Of a stretch of DNA of 64,000 bases, positions 49,401 to 61,400 are shown piece by piece; within the stretch, counting starts at the first letter, position 1; every line of letters starts with the position of its first letter. The translations under genes were made by a program, and so were the position numbers. Below the pieces are notes generated by a model. That model did not search any database. It saw only the letters and a list, made by a program, of their open reading frames with translations, and was not told the origin of the DNA. The DNA comes from Notolepis coatsorum (Eukaryota; Chordata; Actinopteri; Aulopiformes; Paralepididae), in the NCBI GenBank assembly GCA_963971535.1, contig OZ020585.1, positions 160,359,933 to 160,423,932 on the forward strand. Direction: 5' to 3'.

Positions 49401-52400
49401 TAGGTCTTCAATCGTGGCTTAAGAAAATGCCTGGCTCTTCAGAAAGGCTCTCTGTCCTTCGAGATATGCAATCTCAGCAAGCAGGTAAATCTCAATCCCT
49501 GCCATCCTTTCTTGATCCTCCAATCACTACTGTTGCTTTCCTCAGACAAACAAAGTCGTTCAAACAGGGGGAGACTACTAGTGTTTATTTGTCTCAATCT
49601 CCGCCCTCGCTTCTTGATCCTCCAATCACAACCGTCGCTTTCCTCTGAGTTTGTCTGAGAGGAACAACAGGTGTGATTGGAGATAATAAAAAAAGAGTGC
49701 AGAGTTTGACAGGTAAACACTAGTGTCCCTCTGTGTGATTTGAAATGTCTTCTGCCTGACCCAACACAAGACTCCTGGATCCACTACCATTGAAACCTTT
49801 TTTATTTTACCCAACACAAGACTCCTGGATCCACTACCATTGAAACCTTTTTTATTTAAAAATTTTTTATTTCTAAATCTTTCTCATTTACAACGATGGC
49901 CTGGTGAGAGGACAAAAGGGTAACGGGGAAAGGGGACAAAACAAATTAATAACGATACACACATCACAGAGGTAATGTAAATAATTAAACATGCATCAAA
50001 TAAATCAAATTACAAGGTGTGTAAGACATAAAGCAGAACAGACGCATTACAGTTAAAGTGCTGGGTGACAGTTACAGGTTTGTGCAAAGAACTCTGTGAT
50101 AGAGTCCTTAAAAGTAGTATTACAGATTTTTACAGATTACAGCACTGATGATAAATTACTGTATTAAATTCCATTTGCTCACATTGTGCTTGACTGTAAC
50201 ACAACGATGAGAAGTTCTGGTGGCTTTCTTCCTTATCAACAAACATACCATTTATCATTTAAATTAACATTACAGATACCATAGTACTTTTTATAATGCT
50301 TATATCATGACTACAAACCTGACTAATATCTGGATATTTTCATTTCACTTCATTTCAAACCTTTATTTAAACTCTAAATGCAACTGAGGTTTCCCTCATT
50401 TACAGTCACGTTGAGTGTACATACAGAAAGAAGCAAAAAGAAAAGCATATAAAATCATAACAATAAGACAACAAGACGAGGCAAAGAGCAAGGATAACAA
50501 ATCAATTAAAACATGTACGACTTGATTGACAAAGGTTGGAGATCAAGGTTTTAACCTCTGCAACAGGGGAGAATCTCAACTGTTGGAGTTCATTCCATGA
50601 GCGAGAGGGGCATCATAGCAAAATGCTGATTTACCCTGTTCAGAGCAAACTGGACCTTAACATCAGTGCCTTTGATTAACACTTTGACTGCCGGGACACG
50701 TCTTTAGACGTCTTTGCTGGCCATGCTAAAGTTGCCGGGGGACGCTGTACAGCGTCCTTATATCAATATTTCAAAAATCTGCGATCGGATTGATATTCCC
50801 CCTCCGCTGGCCTGAGATCCACCAGCAGGACCCACTGAGCTCTCTGGCGGTTCAGGAGCGCCATCTGGTGGCTGATCGGCGCAATCGCCACACAGGATCT
50901 TGAATAGAGGTTGTCATGACGACCGTAGTACTTCCGGGCGCTCGCTATGGTTCATGGGACTCTGGCTCGTCACGCTACACGGTGATCGATTGGCAATAAC
51001 TCGATAAACAACATGATTTGGACGTATATACCATTATACAAGCTGGAGATGGACCGGGTAAAAATATATCCCATAATGATAAAATTTCTACTCGACGATG
51101 ATCGCCCAACGGCGCGCGGAGACTGGGGTGAGTTTTAGCGTGTAACGTTACCGTCTTAGATACTAACTGCTATTATCAACATTTGACCCACATTAGATGA
51201 TTGGTATAACGCTGCCCACGGAATTATAAACGCCCCCTCGCCCATCCGGTCAACATCAGATGACGTGTAGTAACTTCTAGAAGTACGTCTAGTTGGAATT
51301 TTTTATATCGCGCTGATTGCCATCAAACTGTATTTCATCATCAATATAATGCATTTGGGGCTATATATCACGTTCTGGAGAAAGCTGCAGAAAGAGATGA
51401 AAACATACTTATACATTAGACCATACTTTACTATGAATATGTGAATGAAAAAGTTTAACGTTGCTACACAATGAACAATACATATAGGACTTTGAATGGG
51501 CCCTAATAATGGCAATGTAGCAATAGAATTTAAAAAGTTATAGCCCTGCAAAGAAGGGGACTTTCTCCATAGACAAATAGCGCTGGCAATCTATGGTATA
51601 TCATTAATTTAACCCAAGGCAACCAAAGTGTTAACATTGATTTACCCCGTTGAATGCCACCATCCACTTCAATGTTAGCGTTAAAAACGCCTAATCTATG
51701 TTTTAAATTATGGCTATGTGTCTAATTTGCCCGTTGCTTATCAATGACTCGTTTTCCAGTCAACATTGTCGAAACAGATTGTTTTTTTATCGGTTCATTT
51801 TCGTTTTATAGCATTTTGAAAAGCCCTCGTTTTCAAGGAAAATATAAAGATGCCATGATAAAAGACATTTACTGGAATATTCTAGAATACACAAAAACTT
51901 TGTCTTTCGGCCTATTTATGAATCGTTTTCAAATAAACGCTAGATTATCGATAGTATATGTACGTATGCACGCTATAGACGCGAGCTGAAAAATGTATTC
52001 TCTTATTTCCTCATCAGCGATCACAGCCAAACAGCCACATCACACATATGGCACACGCTGATATCTCCGCGCATACAGATCCGATTACCCCAAGACTGGT
52101 AACATAGACTCCTTACCTTAGATCAAATGTTCTCCAAAAAGAGTATTCCATTTCCTGATCGCCATTCCAAATATCGATCACGCTTATTGATTACAGTGTT
52201 GATTCCTGTAAATACATAATCCAGGCTGATTTCCGTCCTGCGAGCAGATCGCTCTTGATCAGATCCATCGCCAGCACAAGGAGTGAGTTGGCTCCCCCCC
52301 CAGAGATCTACAGATCCCAGGTCAGTCTAAGCGACTGACCTGCAGTTACACAGGGATAGACGATAGGGGGCGCTTTTTTCCAATCTGAGCTCCTGTAGGG

Positions 52401-55400
52401 GCTGGTGTACCAACGGGAGACTCGGTTGATGAAATATGAATTCAGATCGCTAATAAAAAAATAAAGCGATATTTGTCATCGTGGGCACTCAATGGGGGGG
52501 GCTGATAAAACGAGATATGTCATCCGTGGCACTGAAAGGGTTAAGGCCCAGCCAGTCACTAGAACCAGTTCCATAGGTTCCAAAATACCATAACCAATAA
52601 TGATGTAGTATAAGGAGGTAGCTTACCAATAATGATGTAGTATAAGGAGGTAGCTTACCAATAATGATGTAGTATAAGGAGGTAGCTTATCAATAATGAT
52701 GTAGTATAAGGAGGTAGCGTACCAATAATTATGTAGTATAAGGAGGTAGCTTATCAATAATGATGTAGTATAATGAGGTAGCTTACCAATAATGATGTAG
52801 TATAAAGTATAAGGAGGTAGCTTACCAATAATGATGTAGTATAAGGAGGTAGCTTACCAATAATGATGTAGTACAAGGAGGTAGCTTACCAATAATGTAG
52901 TATAAGGAGGTAGCTTACCAATAATGATGTAGTATAAGGAGGTAGCTTACCAATAATGTAGTATAAGGAGGTAGCTTACCAATAATGATGTAGTATAAGG
53001 GGGTAGCTTACCTTCGGATGTATATATTATATATTACTAAACAGTTCTGTATGTCTTGTATGTCATAAATGTCCTGATTAATTGAAAATGGGGGACCCCG
53101 ATGTAAACAAGACGAAAGTCTTTTTCTGGTCTGCATCCTCTTAGCAGTTGTTTTGTATTGAGCGGTACTGTATTGTACCCATTCTGCAATATGTTAATAA
53201 AGTTTTCAATCAATCAAACCTCTCCCGAGTTTAAACTATGCTAATGGTACTGCCCGCTTCCATTCATTGTGCTAAGCTACAGTAGGCTAAAGTGCAGCCG
53301 GATAGCTTTCTACTGAACGCACAGAGAGGAAACTGGTATCTTATCTTCTTGTCTCACTGTGGAGAAGACGGTAAGATCCTTGGGTATTGTGTACTTCACA
53401 ATACCCACCCACGTCCACGTCATTCTATTCCAAGAGTATCTGTGTTGGGCTTGGAAAGACGTTATGCAAAACACTAAAATATATCCAAGGACCAGACCAA
53501 GACGAATAAGGTCAGAGTCTGAGACAAAAACCAAAACAAGATCGACCCAAGTATGACCACAGTATGACCTAGTTAAAACCTAATTAAATTTTAAAAAAAA
53601 TCATCAATGACAAAACCGAGGAAAACAAAAACAAACCACGTGAACTTTGGAAATTACTCAATAACCAACTAGGCTGCAGTAAAAAACTTAAAACCAGATT
53701 CTCAAACATAAACATAAAGACGGACAACACGCTCATCACAGAAAAGCTGGATGTAGCCAATTACTTAAATAGTTTCTTCACAAACATAGCCACAACACTG
53801 GTAAACAAACTACCCTCCCACTCAGGGCATTATGGGGTAGAACACATGAACACAAGAACCTAGGGGTCCACAAAGACGACTTCAAACTGGAAATGGTAAC
53901 AACAGATGAGGTACTCAAAAAACTGAGCGCCCTCCAACCCAACAAGGCCACTGGCCATGACAACATCCCCTCCAAATTCCTCAGAGACTCAGCAGCCGCC
54001 ATCACCCCAGTCATCACACACATAATAAACCTCTCCATAAAACAGGGACACGTCCCCAAGGACTTCAAAATTGCGAGAGTGACCCCTCTGCACAAAAAAG
54101 GCAGTAAATTAGACCCAGGCAACTACCGCCCTGTTTCTATCCTTACCTCCATCTCGAAAATCATGGAAAAAATTGTATACGAACAGGTCGAAAAATACCT
54201 TGCGGAAAAAAATCTAATCTACGAATTCCAATCTGGCTTCAGAACATCCCACTCCACTGACACATGCCTTCTCTATTTAAACGACCACATCAAACAAGAG
54301 GTGGACGCGGGCAAATACTGCGGCATGGTCATGCTGGACCTACAAAAAGCCTTCGACACTGTCAATCACACCATTCTGATTGACAAGCTAAAAGCAATTG
54401 GTTTTGATAGTCTTATCAGTGAGCTGGATGCAATCCTACCTGGAGGGGAGAGAGCAGATGGTGGAGGTAAACGGTACCCTATCCCCCCCCCTCACAGTAA
54501 GCTGTGGTGTTCCACAAGGAAGCATACTAGGTCCGCTACTGTTCCTAATTTATGCAAATGACATGTCGTCAGCTTGTGACTGCAACTTGTTCCTGTTTGC
54601 GGACGACTCAGCCCTGCTGGTCTCTGACAAGAACAAGTTACAGGTTGAAAAAACCCTCAGCTCAGAACTAGGCAAAATCTGCATATGGCTCGCTGATAAC
54701 AAACTATCATTACACATGGGCAAAACAGAGTCCATTCTCTTCGGTTCAAATAACAAACTCAGCAAGACCGACGGCTTCTCAGTTACAGTGGGTGACAATA
54801 TTGTCACAAGGAAAGAAGATATTACCTACCTGGGTTCCATCCTAGAGGCAAATCTTTCCTGTGACAAAATGGCATCCAATGTAATAAAAAAAGTCAACCA
54901 ACGAACTCTATTCTTGTACCGGATCTCCTCACTGGTAAACAAGAATACCCTGAAGACTCTAGCAGGAGCACTCATTCAAGGGTACTACGACTATGCTTGC
55001 ACCTCATGGTACCAAAGCACCTCAAAGGCGCTAAAAACAAAATTACAAACATCTCAAAACAAACTGGTCAGACTACTGCTTGACCTTACTCCTAGAACCC
55101 ACCTCACCCCTGCCCACTTTGACAACCTAGGATGGCTTAGAGTAGACGACAGAGTACAGCAACTTGCAATGGGCCTGGTCTACAAGATACACTACACGAC
55201 CAAGGTACCCATGTACATGACAAAATACTTCCCAAAGGTCAGTGAATACCACGATCACAACACCAGAGGGAGCTCCACAAATCATGTTAAACCCAGATTC
55301 GGCTCAAACAAGGGACTAAACACGTTTCGCAATTATGCCACATCAATGTGGAACGCCCTACCCAAAGCTGTAAAGGAATGTGAATCACTACCCACTTTCA

Positions 55401-58400
55401 AAAACACTCTCAAAAAACACCTAAGGGAGACTGCAACTCGAAACTGGCCCCTGTAAATGTCCGAACACAACCCCCTCCAATGTACAGTAAATTACCAAGT
55501 ATGGCCTTGTCAATAATCCAATGTACAGTTTTGTTTGTACAGTTGTACAGTGTCCCCCACCCACCCCTCCTACCCAACCCCCCCCCCCCCCCCCCCACTC
55601 CTACCCAACCCCCCCCCCCCCCCCCACACTCCTACCCACCCCCCCCCCCCCCCCCCCCCCCACCCAACCACCTCCAATGTACAGTCCCCCCCCACCCCCA
55701 CCTACCCAATCCAATGTACAGTTTCTATGTCTAATGTATATACTCTTTTTTTTTCTGGACTCTTTTTGTATCACAAACAGTACTGTAATTGCAAATCTGG
55801 TATGTCATAAATGTATAGATGTAGCAGTACTGTCTATCTGTATGTCATGTATGTCATATATGTTACGATGAATTGAAAATGGGGGACCCTGATGTAAACA
55901 AGACGAAAGTCTTTCTCTGGTCTGCATCCCCTTAACAATTGTATGTATTGAGCTGTACTGTACTGTACCCATTCTGCAATCTGTTAATAAAGTTTTCAAT
56001 CAATCAATCATGAAGCCTTAGTTAAAACCTAATTATCATGAAGCCTTAGTTAAAACCTAGTTATCATGAAGCCTTAGTTAAAACCTAGTTATCATGAAGC
56101 CTTAGTTTAAAACCTAGTTATCATGAAGCCTTAGTTAAAACCTAGTTATCATGAAGCCTTAGTAAAAACCTAATTATCATGAAGCCTTAGTTAAAACCTA
56201 GTTACCATGAAGCCTTAGTTAAAACCTAGTTATCATGAATTAGTTAAAACCTAATTACCATGAAGCCTTAGTTCAAACCTAGTTATCATGAAGCCTTAGT
56301 TAAAATCTAGTTATCATGAAGCCTTAGTTAAAACCTAGTTATCATGAAGCCTGATTATACGCCTGCCGTAAACTCTTCCTTCTCTTTCCCTTTGTCTCAA
56401 ACCCAGAGTCAACTATTCAACTACACCTGGCTGAGACACGTTCGGCAGGACGGCCTGTGTGTGGTTCCCCGGGGGGGTGACGCCGGCCTGGAGCCCTGCG
56501 ACAGGACCAAGTCCACCTTCCGCTGGCTCCACAAGGCCTCAGACACCGCTCTGGTAGGTGGTCGGCTTTAGGGGCGGCTCGGTCACTCGGTCTGCTGTGA
56601 TTACAGACCAACTCTATCTATCAGAAGCCAGAGATCCTATAGGTCTTGGGGCTGGGGGGAAATAATCAAATCTGTAACTGAGTCAATGGGGCCTCAGTGG
56701 TTGTTTCTGGTAATCAGATTATGGAGCTCTGCTTTAAGACAAGCTACAAGCTAAATGTTGCTAATGCCGGTTGTCAATGGGTTTGTTTACGTGCATATTA
56801 AGAAATAACATAACATGCCATTTGGTGGATGCTTTTATTTTTTACGAGCCTTAGAGCACCATGATTGAGCGCAGACTAGTGGCAAATGTGAATCACTAAC
56901 ATTCTGGATGCTAGTAAATCTCAAATATCCTGTTTAACACTTTGATCGCCATGCTTAAATTCATAATTGCCATGCTTAAATTCATAATTTACCATCCTTC
57001 GCCAGCCCTATTTAACATGGAGAAGTTCCCCTTCTTTGCAGGGCTATAACTTTTTAAATTGTATTGCTAAATTGACATTACTATGGCCCATTCAACGTCC
57101 TATATCTATTGTTCAGGGTGTAGCAACGTTATACTTTTTCATTCACATATTCATACTAAAATACGGTCTAAAGTATAAGTATGTTTTTATCGTTTTCTGC
57201 AGCTTTCTCCAGAACTTGATTTATAGCCCCAAATGCATTATATTGATGATGAAATACAGTTTGATATGAATCTGCGCGAGATAAAAAAAAATTCAACTGG
57301 ACGTGCTTCTAGAAGTTACTAAGTATGATCTGATGATGACCGGATGGGGGGGGGGGGGGGGGGGGGGTCGTTTATAATTCCGTGGCCAACGTTATATGAT
57401 TCATCTAGTGTGGGTGATATGATCATTAGAGCAGTTAGTATCGAACACATTGAAAAATAACGTTGAATCTTACCGTATCTTCCTCGCGCCGTTGGGCGAT
57501 GAGCGTGGAACAGACATTTTCCTATTATGGGATGTAGAAATATCCGATCCATTTCCAGGTTGTATAATAGTATATACGTCCAAATCATGTTGTTTATCGA
57601 GTTATTGGTAACTGATTGCTATCCGTAACGGATTGCTATCCGTTGTGATCAGCTCGAGTCCTGAGACTATTACCGAGTGATCGGACCGAATTGAAATGAG
57701 CATCAGCTTTCATTTCCTGTTTCCGCCCTGGGCGATCCGCCGATCGGCCACCAGATGGCGCTCTTGAACCGTTGGAGAGTTGAGAGGGCTCAACAGTAGA
57801 TCTCAGGTCTCCGGGGGAGAAATATGATTTCGATTAAGTGTTAAGGCTTTAGATGGGATATGGTGGGTGGTATTATATGTATCTTCATATCAACAACTGG
57901 AACATGAGTACATGGAATATTGTACGTATTGCCCTGGAATCAGAACTCACACAGACCACAGAACCCACCAGAACTCACATAGACTATAAAACCCACCAGA
58001 ACTCACATAGACTATAAAACCCACCAGAACTCACATAGACTACAAAACCCACCAGAACTCACAGACTACAAAACCCACCAGAACTCACATAGTAACCCTC
58101 CCCAGCATGTCCAAATGACTACAGACCGGTGGCACTCACCTCTGTGGTCATGAAATGCTTCGAGAGGCTGGTCAAGGACCACATTTGTGCCTCCCTCCCC
58201 AGTGATATGGACCCTATGCAATTTGCATACAGGACAAACAGGTCCACCGACGACGCGGTCTCCCAGGTACTGCACAGCACCCTCTCGCACCTTGACCGTC
58301 AGAAGGGGGGCTACGTGAGACTGTTGTTCATTGACTACAGCTCAGCGTTCAACACCATAGTCCCCACCAGACTGGTGGACAAGCTGATCGAGCTAGGTCT

Positions 58401-61400
58401 GAGCTCCGCCCTGAGCGCCTGGGTACTGGACTTTCTGAGCGAAAGACCCCAGGCGGTCAGGGTGGGGGGTCAGACCTCCAACACCATCACCCTGAGCATC
58501 GGGTCCCCCCAGGGCTGTGTTCTGAGCCCCCTGCTGTACTCACTCTACACACACGACTGTGTGGCCAAGTTCAGCTCCAACTCCATAGTGAAGTTCGCAG
58601 ATGACACGGTGGTGGTGGGGCTGATCTCGGACAACGACGAGAAGGCCTACCGGGAGGAGGTTGAGGTACTGGAACGCTGGTGCCAGGACAACAGCCTGCT
58701 CCTGAACATTGGTAAAACCAAGGAGCTGATCGTGGATTATAGGAGAGGACAGCAGGAGACACACACACCACTGATGATTAACGGGGCTACCGTGGACAGG
58801 GTGAGCAGCTTCAAGTACCTGGGGGTCCACATCTCAGAGGACCTGACATGGTCAACACACATAGACACAGTAGTAAAGAAAGCGAAGCAGCGCCTCTACC
58901 ACCTGAGACAGTTAAGGAAGTTCAGAGTATCGGGAAAGATACTCCAGTCCTTCTACTCAGGAGCTGTAGAGAGCATCCTGACCGGAAACATCACTGCCTG
59001 GTATGGAAACAGCACGGCACAGGACAAGAAGGCCCTACAGAGAGTGGTGCGCTCAGCCGAGCGTACCACGGGTATTGCACTACCTCCCCTGCAGGTTCTA
59101 TACAACAAGAGGTGCAAATCCAGAGCCTGCAGGATAATGAAAGACCCTCACCACCCCAATAACAGCCTGTTTCAGCTGCTGAGGTCAGGCAGACGCCTGC
59201 GAACCCCAGCTACTAGGACAGAGCGGCTTAGGCTCAGCTTCTTCCCCCAGGCCATCAGAGCCATGAACAATGAACATTGAGTGCTCAGAACATTGAACTG
59301 TCCACACACAAGCACACATGAACACACGCACGACTGTGCACGCTCACACACGAGCAGCCACTTAACACTTTAACATGAGCGGGCACACACTCATGTCGCA
59401 CACACGCACACTTATGGCCAAAGGAAAGGACACTTTAAATTAGAATAACAGGAACAGTGTATTGCACTACCAAAGCTAACTAGCATGTCCCATATGCTCT
59501 GTAAATAACTATGTACAGATACCGAGATGTCACTCCATGTTACCTGCTACCTGTTACTGCACAATGTTGTTTCCTTCTTTTGATTCTATTATATGTACCA
59601 CTGTATTGCACATCGTTGCGGGCAAGACCACCCGCATTTCATTGTATACCTGTATGCCGTGACAATTAAAACTCTTGACTTGACTTGATAGACTATGTCC
59701 AAACATGAGACAATTCAAACTGATTTATAAGGAAATGATGTTCACGAGGTACAGGGATGAGGAAGGGACTTGATATTCACGGGTGTTTACATTTGTATTT
59801 TATTTCTTTCATGTTTTACATAATATAGTTTTTTTTTTTTTTTGCATATATATACATATATATATATATATTTTAGATGTTTTAAATTAGTACACTCATT
59901 TGAGTAGTGGAAAAGGGGTAGGATTAAATAAGCGTATACTTCTTCCTACTCCTTTTCGAACATGTAAATTGAGTTATGTTTTGTTTAGTTATTTATTTTG
60001 TTTGAGTTATGTTTTGATTTTGTTTAGTTATTGATTTTGTTTGTATTCATTTACATGTTCGAAATAAAGATTTCAAATCAAAAATCAAAACCCACCACAA
60101 CTCACAGACTACCATACCCACCAGAACTCACATAGACTACCATACCCACCAGAACTCATATACAACAGAACTCTCATAGACTACCAAACCCACCAGAACT
60201 CACATATACTACAGAACTCGCATAGACTACCATACCCACCAGAACTCGCATATACTACAGAACTCGCATAGACTACCATACCCACCAGAACTCACATACT
60301 ACAGAACTCACATAGACTACAAAATCCACCAGAACTCGCATAGACTACCATACCCACCAGAACTCGCATAGACTACCATACCCACCAGAACTCACATAGA
60401 CTACAGAACTCGCATAGACTACCATACCCACCAGAACTCTCAGACTACCATACCCACCAGAACTCACAGACGACCATACCCACCAGAACTTGCATAGACT
60501 ACCATACCCACCAGAACTCATAGACTACCAAACCCACTAGAACTCACATAGACTACCAAACCCACCAGAACTCACATAGACTACCAAATCCAGAGCCTGC
60601 AGAATAATGAAAGACCCCCACCACCCCAATAACAGCCTGTTCCAGCTGCTGAGGTCAGGCAGACGCCTGCGAACCCCAGCTACTAGGACAGAGAGGCTTA
60701 GGCTCAGCTTCTTCCCCCAGGCCATCAGAGCCTTGAACAATGAACACTGAGTGCCACAGAACACTGATCTATCCACACACAAGCACACATGAGCACACAC
60801 ACGACACGCACGCTGTGCACGCTCACACACTAGCAGCCACTTTAACACTTTAACATGAGCAGACACACACTCATGCCGCACACGCCCACACTTATGGCCA
60901 AAAAGGAAAGGTCACTTTAAATTAGTATAACAACAGTAACAGTGTATTGCACTATCAAAGCTACCTAGCATGTCCTATATGCCCTGTAAATAACTATGTA
61001 CAGATACCGAGATGTCCCACCATGTTACCTGTTACCTGTTACCTGTTTATTGCACAATGTTGTTTTTTATTGGATTCTATTATATGTTGTACCACTGTAT
61101 TGCACATCGTTGCGGGCAAGACCACCCGCATTTCATTGTATACTTGTATGTCGTGACAAATAAAACTCTTGACTTGACTTGACTTGAAACCCAACAACAA
61201 GGCAAGGTGTTGTTTACAGGCCACAGTATCCCGACTAACATGAATCATATTTGATCTCCAGTAATAACTGAATAGTAAACCACACTCAGTATGTTTTTTA
61301 AGTTTAAGTTTTGTTTTATTTGTCACACTGAACCTCTCTCTCCCGCTCTCTCTCTCCCGCGCTCTCTCTCTCCCGCTCTCTCTCTCCCGCTCTCTCTCTC

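Noticed and set aside
52592-53012. CRISPR-like array
   Set aside because: The 31-bp units are contiguous with no unique spacers and the genome is a vertebrate; it is a minisatellite.
55480-55871. Proline-rich frames after the LINE reverse transcriptase
   Set aside because: They come from long C runs in the LINE 3' UTR.
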